DNA from: Desulfogranum japonicum DSM 18378
Lineage (GTDB): Bacteria > Desulfobacterota > Desulfobulbia > Desulfobulbales > Desulfobulbaceae
DNA: 64,000 nucleotides
Reading direction: 5' to 3'
Assembly (NCBI RefSeq): GCF_000429945.1
Contig: NZ_KE386995.1
Location: 1,238-65,237 of the forward strand
Positions 18,984 to 28,243 of the stretch are shown here, piece by piece. The first letter of the stretch is position 1. Each line of letters begins with the position of its first letter. Position numbers and translations under genes: made by a program. Under the pieces are notes generated by a model, which was not told where the DNA came from, ran no database searches, and saw only the letters and a list, made by a program, of their open reading frames with translations.

Positions 18984-21413
18984 GTGGAATTTGACGATAC
19001 TTTGTCAAATAGCATGGACGATTTCGGTGAAAATCCAAAAGATCTGGAGATACCAGAATCGGTTCCTATGATGGCGGTACGAGATGTAGTTGTATTCAAC
19101 TACATGATTATTCCGCTTTTTGTAGGTCGTCCTGGGTCAGTTGAAGCCGTAAATGAAGCCATTAACGGTAATAAACTGTTAATGCTAGTGACGCAAAAAG
19201 ATGCGACTAAAGATGTACCTGAACCGGATGATCTTTACAAGGTGGGCATGGTGTCCATGATCATGCGAACCCTGAAGCTGCCAGATGGCCGATTAAAGGT
19301 GCTTGTTCAGGCTCTGTCAAAGGCGGAGATAAAAAAAGTTCTCCAAAAAGAACCATACTATCAGGTAGAAATTGATCTTGTAGAAGAACCTGAAGTAGAG
19401 GAGATCAGCGTTGAAATAGAAGCCCTGATGCGGACAGTCCGTGAACAGACAGAAAAGATAATGTCGTTGCGCGGAATTCTTTCTTCCGATCTCATGATGA
19501 TCATCAACAATATCGAAGAACCGGGTCGGTTAGCCGACTTGGTGGGCTCTAATCTACGCTTGAAAATCAGCGAGTCCCAGAAGATTCTTGAGACCATTGA
19601 TCCTATTGCGCGGCTCAGGCTGGTGGCTGACCTGCTCAATAAGGAGTTGGAGGTTTCCACTGTACAGGCGAAAATCCAATCTGATGCCAAGGAGGAAATG
19701 TCCAAAACCCAACGAGAGTATTTTCTGCGGGAACAGATGCAGGCCCTGAAGCGTGAATTGGGTGATGAGGACAGTTACTCTCAGGAGATAGAAGATCTGC
19801 GGGCAAGCCTGAAAAAGAAAAAGATGCCCAAATATGCCAAAAAGGAGGCTAAAAAACAGCTTAAGCGTCTGGAGATGATGCATCCTGATGCATCTGAAGC
19901 CACAATTGTCCGCACCTACATTGACTGGTTTCTGGATCTGCCCTGGAAAGACTCCACGAAAGATTGCCTTGACCTCAAGGTCGCGGCAGAAGTCCTGGAC
20001 AAGGATCACTACGGGCTGGACAAAATTAAGGAAAGAATTCTTGAGTATCTTGCTGTTCGTAAACTGAATGACAAGACCAAAGGACCAATTATTTGTTTTG
20101 CCGGTCCCCCTGGTGTTGGTAAAACTTCCCTTGGTCAGGCGATTGCAAAAGCCATGAATCGTAAATTTTATCGTCTTTCCCTGGGAGGAATGCGCGATGA
20201 AGCTGAGATTCGGGGGCATCGCCGGACATATATCGGTTCCATGCCCGGTCGGATCCTGCAGGGACTCAAAAACGTAAAGGCGAATAACCCCGTCTTTATG
20301 ATGGATGAGATAGATAAAATTGGTGACGATTACAGAGGAGATCCGTCATCGGCCTTGCTGGAAGTTCTCGATCCGGAACAAAACAGTAGTTTTTCAGATC
20401 ATTACATGAACCTGCCCTTTGATCTTTCAAAGGTTATGTTCATTACAACTGCCAACCGGACAGATACCATCCCCGGCCCGCTACTGGACAGGATGGAAGT
20501 TATTCAGCTCAGTGGTTATACTCTGGAAGAGAAAATGGCAATTGCCAAAAGGTATCTATTGCCGCGGCAGATAGCTGAAAATGGTATCAGGAACAGTCAT
20601 ATACGCCTGAATGATGCTATTTTGGAAGATATTATCCGGAGTTATACCCGGGAGGCTGGGGTTCGTAATCTCGAACGTGCCCTGGGCAAGGTTTGTCGAA
20701 AGATAGCACGAAAGGTGGCTGAAGGTGGAAAGGGGCCATATGCCGTTTCTGCCAATACGCTTATACGATACCTTGGACCTCCGAAATATCTGCCTGAAAA
20801 TGAAGTTGATGCTGTTGGACAACCGGGTGTTGCCATTGGCTTGGCATGGACCGAAGTAGGAGGCGAACTGCTTCATATTGAAACCTCCATTTTACCTGGT
20901 AAGGGAAAATTAATTCTTACCGGACAGCTTGGTGATGTAATGAAGGAGTCCGCACAGGCTGCACTCAGCTATTGTCGGAGTCGTAATACAGATTTGCGTG
21001 TGGAACCCAAATATTTTGATGAGATTGATATTCATATCCATGTGCCTGCCGGTGCGATTCCCAAAGATGGGCCTTCCGCCGGTATTACCATGACCACTGC
21101 GTTATTCTCTGCGATTCTGGGCAAATCGGTCAGCAAGAATTTTACCATGACCGGGGAAGTCACATTGCGGGGAAGGGTTTTGCCCATCGGTGGCTTGAAA
21201 GACAAAGCTCTTGCTGCCTTACGTGCCGGGTTGTCCAAAATAATTATTCCAGATGAGAATAAGAAAGATCTTGTAGAAATTCCCGAGGAACTGAGGAAAA
21301 AGATAACTTTTTATCCCGTAAAGCATATGGATGAAGTTATTCGCCTCACCCTCGGCTCTGAGACTGTGACAGCAGGTAAAAAGAAGAAGGTCAGTTCCAC
21401 TAAGAATAAATAA
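18984..21413 (+). CDS. lon: ATP-dependent protease La (Lon)
   Basis: 809 residues from a GTG with AAGGAGGAG upstream. Cytoplasmic AAA+ protease that degrades misfolded and regulatory proteins. The order is the N-terminal Lon substrate-binding domain (about 22-215), a coiled-coil linker (about 225-300), AAA+ ATPase with Walker A GPPGVGKT at 374-381 and Walker B 'VFMMDEIDKIG', then the serine protease domain with the catalytic dyad S698 (KDGPSAG) and K741 (GGLKDKAL). A lysine-rich tail ends the protein. The length is normal for bacterial Lon. A strong intrinsic terminator follows, so it is probably monocistronic. Confidence 0.98.
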   Translation: MEFDDTLSNSMDDFGENPKDLEIPESVPMMAVRDVVVFNYMIIPLFVGRPGSVEAVNEAINGNKLLMLVTQKDATKDVPEPDDLYKVGMVSMIMRTLKLPDGRLKVLVQALSKAEIKKVLQKEPYYQVEIDLVEEPEVEEISVEIEALMRTVREQTEKIMSLRGILSSDLMMIINNIEEPGRLADLVGSNLRLKISESQKILETIDPIARLRLVADLLNKELEVSTVQAKIQSDAKEEMSKTQREYFLREQMQALKRELGDEDSYSQEIEDLRASLKKKKMPKYAKKEAKKQLKRLEMMHPDASEATIVRTYIDWFLDLPWKDSTKDCLDLKVAAEVLDKDHYGLDKIKERILEYLAVRKLNDKTKGPIICFAGPPGVGKTSLGQAIAKAMNRKFYRLSLGGMRDEAEIRGHRRTYIGSMPGRILQGLKNVKANNPVFMMDEIDKIGDDYRGDPSSALLEVLDPEQNSSFSDHYMNLPFDLSKVMFITTANRTDTIPGPLLDRMEVIQLSGYTLEEKMAIAKRYLLPRQIAENGIRNSHIRLNDAILEDIIRSYTREAGVRNLERALGKVCRKIARKVAEGGKGPYAVSANTLIRYLGPPKYLPENEVDAVGQPGVAIGLAWTEVGGELLHIETSILPGKGKLILTGQLGDVMKESAQAALSYCRSRNTDLRVEPKYFDEIDIHIHVPAGAIPKDGPSAGITMTTALFSAILGKSVSKNFTMTGEVTLRGRVLPIGGLKDKALAALRAGLSKIIIPDENKKDLVEIPEELRKKITFYPVKHMDEVIRLTLGSETVTAGKKKKVSSTKNK

Positions 21414-21436
21414 TCTACTGTTTTTTTAAAGCCGTT

Positions 21437-21472
21437 AAAGCCTGGCAGGAGTATCCCTGTCAGGCTTTTTTT
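21437..21472 (+). terminator. intrinsic terminator after lon
   Basis: AAGCCTGGCAGG and CCTGTCAGGCTT form a GC-rich stem around AGTAT, followed by a T-run. Confidence 0.9.
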
Positions 21473-21682
21473 ATTCTTACCTGCCGAGCGTGAATAGACA
21501 GGCGATGTTTGAGGGTCCCTGACAAGCAAATGGATAAAATGAATTTGTCTTGCTGTGAGCATCCAATTTGCAAGTGTGCAACTCTTGTAGATTACAGCGT
21601 TTTCTTGTAAAAGTACGTTAAACTGCCCCTGATTTGATGTCATGGGGTATGAATTCCCATATATATAATCTGGTACCAGTAT

Positions 21683-22693
21683 ATGCGACGTCTTGTCTTT
21701 TGTGTTCTACTTCTCATAAGTTCAATGGTTATATGTGCTGCGGGTGCAGGGATTTGGCTGTACGCCTATGCCAGCAAACCCTCTCCAGGCAGTGGTACTG
21801 TCGTGGTTGAGATTCCTCAAGGGGCTGGTGTTCGCCGTATTGGAGAATTGCTGGAGGAAAAGCATATTTTAAAAAACGATATTCGTTACCTCATGCTTGT
21901 TCGCCTGACCGGCAGTGCCTCCCATTTGCGGGCTGGAGAATTTGAGCTTCATTATGGCTGGACCCCATTGCAGGTTTTACACCATCTCGAGCAGGGGAAA
22001 ATGTATTATCATTCTCTGACCATCCCCGAAGGGACGAACCTTGAAGATATTGTCGCTCTTTTTGCCAGCCAGGGATGGGGAAGTGGCGAGAAATTTGTTT
22101 CCTTTGCCAACTCAGAAGTGTTTTGCCGTTCACTGGGAATAGAACAGGGCTCCCTTGAAGGGTATCTTTTTCCTGATACCTATCATCTTGTTCGTGGTGA
22201 GATGGACGAACGTGAAATCCTGACAATGATGGTTCACCGGTTTCATAAGGTTTGGAACAGCTTGAGTGTACCGTCCGGATTCGCATTTGGCCGACACGAG
22301 GTTGTGATTCTTGCCTCGATTGTGGAAAAAGAGACTGGTTCTGCGCTGGAGAGGCCTCGTATTGCCAGAGTTTTCATCAATAGACTTGAAAAGGGAATGA
22401 GGCTGCAATCCGACCCCACAGTCATTTATGGCATGGAAAATTTTACCGGTGATTTGACCCGTGCAGACCTGCGAGAATCCACTCCTTACAACACCTATGT
22501 AGTGAGTGGCTTACCCGCCGGACCTATCTGTAATCCCGGTAAAGAGGCGTTGTCGGCAATACTTCATCCAGCCGAATCCGAGGCGTTGTATTTTGTCTCC
22601 AGGAATGACGGAACCCACGAATTTTCAACCACCCTAAAAGCTCATAACAGGGCTGTATTGAAGTATCAAAAAAATAGAAAAAGACCTAAATAA
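21683..22693 (+). CDS. mltG: endolytic murein transglycosylase MltG (YceG-like)
   Basis: 336 residues. It cleaves nascent glycan strands in the periplasm and so sets their length. A single N-terminal membrane anchor (LVFCVLLLISSMVICAAGAG) is followed by a LysM-like segment and the YceG catalytic domain. 'LASIVEKETG' contains the catalytic glutamate, and 'RLQSDPTVIYGM', 'STPYNTY' and 'GLPAGPICNPG' are family signatures. There is no good ribosome binding site before the ATG at 21683; no better start is visible. Confidence 0.95.
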   Translation: MRRLVFCVLLLISSMVICAAGAGIWLYAYASKPSPGSGTVVVEIPQGAGVRRIGELLEEKHILKNDIRYLMLVRLTGSASHLRAGEFELHYGWTPLQVLHHLEQGKMYYHSLTIPEGTNLEDIVALFASQGWGSGEKFVSFANSEVFCRSLGIEQGSLEGYLFPDTYHLVRGEMDEREILTMMVHRFHKVWNSLSVPSGFAFGRHEVVILASIVEKETGSALERPRIARVFINRLEKGMRLQSDPTVIYGMENFTGDLTRADLRESTPYNTYVVSGLPAGPICNPGKEALSAILHPAESEALYFVSRNDGTHEFSTTLKAHNRAVLKYQKNRKRPK

Positions 22694-22867
22694 CCTAATA
22701 ATCGCTTTGTTTTTGATTTTAATGATGTTAATGTCGGGCCATTCAGTAGACCATGAGCCACTGCAGGTCAGTATAGATTGGAGGTGGATACATTTTCTAA
22801 AGGGTACTGTGGTTTGAGTGGTCGTGGGATAAAACATGTAGCCTTAATTAAGGAGAAAGAAAGGGCA

Positions 22868-23068
22868 ATGTTGAAAGGAACTGTGAAGTGGTTTAACGAG
22901 TCTAAGGGGTTTGGGTTTATTGAGCAGGAAGAGGGTAGAGATGTATTTGTCCATTATTCGGCTATTACTGGAAGCGGTTTCAGGACATTGAACGAAGGAG
23001 ACAAGGTCGAATTTGAAATAGTTGATGGACCGAAAGGTCCTGCCGCAGCAAATGTGCTGAAACAATAG
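22868..23068 (+). CDS. cold-shock domain protein (CspA family)
   Basis: 66 residues from ATG at 22868; the open frame from 22778 is an artefact of the leader. The OB-fold nucleic-acid-binding motifs KGFGFIEQ (RNP1) and DVFVHYSAI (RNP2) are present with the usual start [10 protein letters not shown]. It acts as an RNA chaperone or antiterminator in the cytoplasm. AAGGAG lies 13 bases before the ATG and a second AAGGG is closer. A 170-base untranslated leader is possible, as is usual for csp genes. A hairpin and a strong terminator follow. Confidence 0.95.
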   Translation: MLKGTVKWFNESKGFGFIEQEEGRDVFVHYSAITGSGFRTLNEGDKVEFEIVDGPKGPAAANVLKQ

Positions 23069-23079
23069 TACATGTGCAA

Positions 23080-23118
23080 GTCGTCCGGAGGGGTGTCTGG
23101 GGGGGGCAACCGGACGAC
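23080..23118 (+). other. hairpin between csp gene and its terminator
   Basis: GTCGTCCGG pairs perfectly with CCGGACGAC around a G-rich loop. There is no T-run, so it is probably an mRNA 3'-end stabiliser or processing structure rather than a terminator. Confidence 0.55.
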
Positions 23119-23128
23119 AGACAGAAGC

Positions 23129-23170
23129 AAGGCAGCTGCTGATATATTCAGTAGCTGCCTTCTTTTTTTT
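23129..23170 (+). terminator. intrinsic terminator after the csp gene
   Basis: AAGGCAGCTGCTGA and TCAGTAGCTGCCTT pair around TATAT and are followed by a run of T. Confidence 0.92.
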
Positions 23171-23250
23171 GTGGTATGCGGGACATGAGTTTGCAGGCAG
23201 GTATATGAGATTGCCTGTGTAGTATCAATTTTATTACAGTACATGAAGCC

Positions 23251-24879
23251 GTGAAAATAGCCCTTGTTCAGACCAATCCTATTATTGGCGCATTTGATAA
23301 CAATTTGCAGGCAGTCCTTTCCTGGATGGAAAAAGCCAAACAGGCCGGATGTGACCTCGTCATCTTTCCAGAGCTTACCCTGTGCGGATATCCCCCACAA
23401 GATTATTTGGAAAGGGAGTCTTTCCTTGTTGCCCACGACCGTGCTCTCGAAAAGCTGATTGATGCAACGGAGGGAATTACCTGTATAGTAGGCGTCCTGG
23501 AGCGCAGAACAGCCCCAGGGAAAAGCCTGTACAACTCAGCCTTTGTCCTGTCCGAGCGAAAAGTACAATACCGGGCAAGAAAGCAGTTGCTTCCCACCTA
23601 TGATGTGTTCGATGAAACCCGATATTTTGAAGCGGGAAAAGAGTCAACGGTTATTCCTTTTCAGGGACTGACTTTGGGATTGACGGTATGCGAAGATATC
23701 TGGTGGCATCAGCAGCACTATGCCTCAAACCCCATTGAAAATTTTCACCTCGGGCCTGTTATGCCTGATTGCCTTATTAATATCTCTGCTTCTCCTTATT
23801 ATCATGGCAAGTTGCGTGAACGTAACCAGATTTTCAGTGAATTGTGCCTTCGGCACAAACTTCCCCTTGTATATGTCAATCAGACTGGTGGTCAGGACGG
23901 ATTGATTTTTGATGGTCACTCCCTGGTGATGAATGCAAAAGGAGAAATCGTTTCAGCTGGTAAAGGTTTTACCGAAGAAATGCTGATTGTTGACAGCACG
24001 TGCTGGTCAGAGGATACTGCTTCAGTCGTTGTAGATGACTGCCTGGAGCACGTTGCCGATGCCCTTTGCCTCGGCGTGCGCGATTATCTGCACAAGACTG
24101 GGTTTCATAAGGCTGTGATTGGCCTTTCCGGAGGGATAGATTCTGCGATTACAGCGGCTATTGCCTGCACGGCTCTCGGACCAGAAAATGTTCTTTGTGT
24201 GGCCATGCCGTCTCCATATACCTCTCAGGCGTCCATAGATGATGCAAGACAATTGACAGAAAATTTTGGGTGCGATTTTGAGCTGCTTGCCATTGAAGGC
24301 ATTATGGAAACCTATTCCAAAACCCTTGAGGGGCTTTTCGCAGGTACCGATGAAGATGTCACTGAACAAAATATCCAGGCGAGAATACGTGGTAACCTGC
24401 TCATGGCCATTTCCAATAAACGTGGATCATTATTGTTGTCCACGGGAAATAAATCAGAAATGGCTGTGGGATACTGTACACTTTACGGAGATATGAGCGG
24501 AGGCCTTGCAGTACTTGCCGATGTGCCCAAAGTTATGGTATACAGGCTGGCGCATTTTTTCAACAGGGAGCGGGAGATGATTCCAGAGCGGATAATCACC
24601 CGGCCACCGACTGCCGAACTCAAACCCGATCAGTGCGATCAGGATGATCTTCCAGCTTATGAAGTACTTGATCCTATCCTGTGTGCATACCTGGAAGAAC
24701 AAAAAAGTGTTGAAGAAATTGTGAAGCAGGGGTTTGATGTTAAGGTAGTGCGTGACATTGTACGCCGGATACAGTTGAATGAGTATAAACGAAAACAGGC
24801 TCCTCTTGGGATTAAAGTGACCAGCAAGGCTTTCGGGCCTGGGCGCCGATATCCTGTTGTGCAGGGTTTTCGAGAATAA
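23251..24879 (+). CDS. nadE: glutamine-dependent NAD+ synthetase
   Basis: 542 residues from a GTG; an ATG eight bases upstream is out of frame. It amidates nicotinic acid adenine dinucleotide to NAD+ using ammonia from glutamine. The N-terminal carbon-nitrogen hydrolase (glutaminase) domain has its Glu-Lys-Cys triad: E41 in 'FPELTLCGYPP', K in 'ARKQLLPTYDVFDE' and C147 in 'VCEDIWW'. The C-terminal synthetase has the PP-loop SGGIDS at 293-298 and 'LLLSTGNKSEMAVGY'. Length and domain order match two-domain NadE of bacteria. Monocistronic, with weak ribosome binding. Confidence 0.96.
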   Translation: MKIALVQTNPIIGAFDNNLQAVLSWMEKAKQAGCDLVIFPELTLCGYPPQDYLERESFLVAHDRALEKLIDATEGITCIVGVLERRTAPGKSLYNSAFVLSERKVQYRARKQLLPTYDVFDETRYFEAGKESTVIPFQGLTLGLTVCEDIWWHQQHYASNPIENFHLGPVMPDCLINISASPYYHGKLRERNQIFSELCLRHKLPLVYVNQTGGQDGLIFDGHSLVMNAKGEIVSAGKGFTEEMLIVDSTCWSEDTASVVVDDCLEHVADALCLGVRDYLHKTGFHKAVIGLSGGIDSAITAAIACTALGPENVLCVAMPSPYTSQASIDDARQLTENFGCDFELLAIEGIMETYSKTLEGLFAGTDEDVTEQNIQARIRGNLLMAISNKRGSLLLSTGNKSEMAVGYCTLYGDMSGGLAVLADVPKVMVYRLAHFFNREREMIPERIITRPPTAELKPDQCDQDDLPAYEVLDPILCAYLEEQKSVEEIVKQGFDVKVVRDIVRRIQLNEYKRKQAPLGIKVTSKAFGPGRRYPVVQGFRE

Positions 24880-24903
24880 TATCTGCAGTAATAAGCAAAC
24901 AGG

Positions 24904-25008
24904 TAGTGCTTGTTTATAAATGGAGTGTTGAGTTGGGTAAGGCGCAGTAATGAGGTCCAGGTGCCGGGATTTTTACTGATACTCAATTTTCTTGTAGACA
25001 GGCACTAA
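24904..25008. repeat. dispersed palindromic repeat, family 1, copy C
   Basis: The left end TAGTGCTTGTTTATAAATGG and the right end, which reverse-complements to TTAGTGCCTGTCTACAAG, are imperfect inverted repeats. The left end matches copy A (AGTGCCTGTCCATAAATGG). About 105 bases, located just upstream of the cytochrome gene. Confidence 0.6.
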
Positions 25009-25090
25009 ACTTCCTGTGGAGCATCGCATGTGGTAAACGTATTTTTTACCATTTTTATTCAGAGAAAAATACGTTGAATACAGCCATACC

Positions 25091-26869
25091 ATGAATCGTC
25101 CATCTCGCCAGATACTTTCACTGCTAGTGTTTTTACCGGTCGTATTTTTGCTCACTGGTTATCTTGTGTATAGAGAGCGGAATATTGAGCGTCCTGAGCA
25201 GTTGACTGTCACCACAGCAGGACATGTGGAAATGTGTCTTAGCTGTCATAAAGATGAGAAGCTTGATACTGCCCATGACAGGACAGTTGTCGGGTGTTCG
25301 CCCTGTCATCTGGGAAATGCCTTGGCCGTGGATAAGGAAAAAGCACACACAGGTATGGTAATTAATCCCGGTGATTTGCGGGTAGTTACACAAACCTGCA
25401 GTGTTGAAGGCTGTCATTCTGCAGATGTACATAAGGTAAAAAATTCTCTCATGGCTACCAATCGAGGGATTTTAGCGACTTTATTGTATTACTGGGGAGA
25501 AACAGATACCCAGGATCTCGATCTTTCCATAGAGCAATTAATGGAGAGTGATAAGACTTCACCGGCACTGGATTATTTCAGAAAACTTTGTGCAACCTGT
25601 CATTTGTGGAAACAGAAAAATGATCTTCCCGGAGCGCCTGCATTTTTTAATGAAAAAGGTGGAGGGTGTTCAGCTTGCCATTACATTCCTGGAAAGGGGG
25701 AACAACGATCCACGGTGACAGACTTTGAATCTGGAGCTGGAGCTGGTACAGAAGGTGAAAAGCAGAAAAAGCCGCACCCGCAGATAATAGCCAAGGTGCC
25801 TGAGGAAAATTGTATCCGCTGCCATAATCGCTCAGGTCGTATCGGTTTGTCGTATATCGGTGTTTTTGAGGCAGAAGGATATGGTACACCCTATGAAAAG
25901 GGACAAGCCTCCGGCAATAAGCTGCCGGGTGACCGTTTTTACCTCGAACTTGCTGCTGACATTCATCATGTTCGTGGTATGGTGTGTATCGATTGCCACA
26001 CAAGGGATGAAATTATGGGTGACGGTACTCGGTATGCGCACTATGAACAGCAGCTGGAAATCAGTTGTCAATCATGTCACAGTCCAACGCCGGGGACAAC
26101 CCGAAAAGGAAAGTCCCTTGTTAATGTTTTAGAGAAAGGGAAAGCTTCCTTTCTTTATGGAAAAATTGATGGACGAGAACGTCCATTAAAACAGCCTAAA
26201 AAAGAGGTCTGTCTTTACCCGGGACATGACAGGGTAACCTGTGAAGCCTGTCATTCAACCTGGGTGCCGCAATGCTACGGTTGCCATGCCAAAAGAGATG
26301 CTCGAGAAAAGCATCTGGATAAGCTGAGTTTAGAGGAAACCACCGGTTGGTGGGAGGAAGGTAGAAGCTACATCCGTTATGAAAAACCTATGCTTGCTGT
26401 ATGGGGGGATGAGGTTGTCATCGTTACTCCTGGGTGCCAGGATATTGTGACACTCATTGATGACAAAGGAAAAGTGGAAGGAGGGATGAACAGGTTTACC
26501 ATGGCTGCAATTAATCCGCACACTACCCAGGCTGCCGGAAGAGGGTGCAAGGAGTGCCATGCTTCCTCCAAGACCGTAGGACTTGGTGAGGGCACCGTTA
26601 CTAAACGGAATGGGAAGTGGGAATTTCATCCAGTTGATCGCGGAGCCGATACCCTGAAAGGACGAACTGTGGGATTTGATAATTTTGTGACCATTGAGGG
26701 AAAACCTCTGCAATACGGATCACGAGAAAATCTTCGTCCGTTTAATCAGGAAGAGCTGCATCGCATTTTGCGGGTTGGTTTATGCCTGGAATGCCACGCT
26801 TCGTATGAGGACCCGGCATACAGAAATTATGATTGGAAAAAACCATGTCCTGTATACGAGGAACCTTAA
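25091..26869 (+). CDS. membrane-anchored multiheme cytochrome c
   Basis: 592 residues. An uncleaved signal anchor (LSLLVFLPVVFLLTGYLVY) places the rest in the periplasm. Eleven CxxCH heme-binding motifs are visible: CLSCH, CSPCH, CATCH, CSACH, CIRCH, CIDCH, CQSCH, CEACH, CYGCH, CKECH and CLECH. A twelfth possible site is CSVEGCH, with four residues between the cysteines. The spacing is irregular, unlike NrfA or tetraheme c3, and there is no obvious catalytic CxxCK. It probably shuttles or stores electrons at the outer face of the inner membrane. No reductase subunits adjoin it, so its partner is unknown. The ribosome binding site is weak. Confidence 0.92.
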   Translation: MNRPSRQILSLLVFLPVVFLLTGYLVYRERNIERPEQLTVTTAGHVEMCLSCHKDEKLDTAHDRTVVGCSPCHLGNALAVDKEKAHTGMVINPGDLRVVTQTCSVEGCHSADVHKVKNSLMATNRGILATLLYYWGETDTQDLDLSIEQLMESDKTSPALDYFRKLCATCHLWKQKNDLPGAPAFFNEKGGGCSACHYIPGKGEQRSTVTDFESGAGAGTEGEKQKKPHPQIIAKVPEENCIRCHNRSGRIGLSYIGVFEAEGYGTPYEKGQASGNKLPGDRFYLELAADIHHVRGMVCIDCHTRDEIMGDGTRYAHYEQQLEISCQSCHSPTPGTTRKGKSLVNVLEKGKASFLYGKIDGRERPLKQPKKEVCLYPGHDRVTCEACHSTWVPQCYGCHAKRDAREKHLDKLSLEETTGWWEEGRSYIRYEKPMLAVWGDEVVIVTPGCQDIVTLIDDKGKVEGGMNRFTMAAINPHTTQAAGRGCKECHASSKTVGLGEGTVTKRNGKWEFHPVDRGADTLKGRTVGFDNFVTIEGKPLQYGSRENLRPFNQEELHRILRVGLCLECHASYEDPAYRNYDWKKPCPVYEEP

Positions 26870-26967
26870 TTTGTCAGGAGTAATTGATTGAATGGTTGTG
26901 TCGTCAGTACAAAATTACATGAGCACAACATCTTTTACTCCATAATATTCCCAGAAGGAGAAACAGC

Positions 26968-28176
26968 ATGTCTTCAGAAATTATACAGCTTGCAGATAGA
27001 GTTCTGCAGGTCGCACCTTCCCCAACGCTTGCGGTCAATGCAAAGGCCAAAGCTCTGAAAGCTGCAGGTGCTGATGTCTTAAATTTCAGTGTAGGTGAGC
27101 CTGATTTTCAAACCCCTGATCATGTTTGTGATGCAGGAAAACAGGCCATAGATGATGGTCATACACGATACACCCCTGTTCCAGGCGTTCTTGAGTTGCG
27201 TGAGGCAATTTGTGCTCGCTTCAAGGCAGATCACGGCTGGGATTATGAGCCGGATCAGATTCAGGTATGTTGTGGGGGAAAACACGGGTTATACACTTCC
27301 TTTCAGGCTCTGCTCAACCCTGGCGATGAAGTGTTGATTCCTGCACCATACTGGGTATCGTACCCTCCCATGGTACAACTTGCAGGAGGAACTCCTGTGA
27401 TTGTGCCCTTGGATGAGAAAAGAGACTTTGATCTTAACCCTGATACGCTGGCAAGTTATGTAACTGATAAGACGCGCGCCATTGTCTTGAATAGTCCTTC
27501 TAATCCGACGGGTGCGGTTTTCTCAGCGGAAGCCTTGGCAGCAGTTGCTGAAATCATTCGCAAACACAAATTGCTTGTGATTTCAGATGATATGTATGAG
27601 ACTCTTATTTTTATGGAAGGTAAGTTGCCTCATATCCTTGATATTGCTCCCGACTTAAAAGAACAAACCTTGATTCTGAACGGAGTTTCCAAATCATTTT
27701 CCATGACTGGCTGGCGTATTGGCTATTCTGCCGGCCCTCTCCATCTTATCAAAGCGATGAATAAGATTCAGAGTCAGTCTACTTCAAATCCGGCGGCACC
27801 CTCTCAATATGCAGCATTGGCTGCTTTGACCGGACCCCAGGATTTTACAAAAATGATGATGAAATCATTCAGGCCAAGAAGACGGTTTATTGTCGATAGT
27901 TTCCAGGCAATGAAAGGAGTCAGTTGTGTCGAGCCTGCCGGCGCTTTTTATGTTTTTCCTAACTTTTCCAGCTACTATGGTAAAAAGAGTAAAAACGGTG
28001 AAATAACCGGTTCAGTTTCTCTGGCCGACTATCTTCTTGATGAGGCTCTGGTAGCAACAGTCCCTGGTGCAGCATTTGGATCTGATGAGTTTATCCGATT
28101 TTCTTTTGCCACTTCCATGGAAATTATCCATGAAGGCATGGAGAGAGTTACAAAAGCCCTTGAAGAATTAAAGTGA
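26968..28176 (+). CDS. pyridoxal-phosphate aminotransferase, class I/II (aspartate aminotransferase-like)
   Basis: 402 residues, AAGGAG before ATG. Fold-type I aminotransferase: 'FSVGEPDFQTPDHV' near the start, the substrate/PLP motif 'NSPSNPTGAVFS', 'ISDDMYE' (PLP-pyridine Asp), and the Schiff-base lysine in 'SKSFSMTGWRIGYSAG'. 'FIRFSFATS' near the end contains the carboxylate-binding Arg. The sequence pattern is that of subgroup Ib aspartate aminotransferases (AspC/AatA of bacteria), which interconvert aspartate and oxaloacetate. Related prephenate or alanine aminotransferases cannot be ruled out. A terminator-like hairpin follows. Confidence 0.92.
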   Translation: MSSEIIQLADRVLQVAPSPTLAVNAKAKALKAAGADVLNFSVGEPDFQTPDHVCDAGKQAIDDGHTRYTPVPGVLELREAICARFKADHGWDYEPDQIQVCCGGKHGLYTSFQALLNPGDEVLIPAPYWVSYPPMVQLAGGTPVIVPLDEKRDFDLNPDTLASYVTDKTRAIVLNSPSNPTGAVFSAEALAAVAEIIRKHKLLVISDDMYETLIFMEGKLPHILDIAPDLKEQTLILNGVSKSFSMTGWRIGYSAGPLHLIKAMNKIQSQSTSNPAAPSQYAALAALTGPQDFTKMMMKSFRPRRRFIVDSFQAMKGVSCVEPAGAFYVFPNFSSYYGKKSKNGEITGSVSLADYLLDEALVATVPGAAFGSDEFIRFSFATSMEIIHEGMERVTKALEELK

Positions 28177-28214
28177 TCTTCATTGGTTGAATGTGACGTC
28201 AACCTGCGATTACC

Positions 28215-28243
28215 GAAGCCGGGAGGGGTACCTTCCCGGCTTC
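28215..28243 (+). terminator. terminator-like hairpin after the aminotransferase gene
   Basis: GAAGCCGGGAGG and CCTTCCCGGCTTC form a strong stem. The T-rich tail is weak, so termination may be Rho-assisted. Confidence 0.6.
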
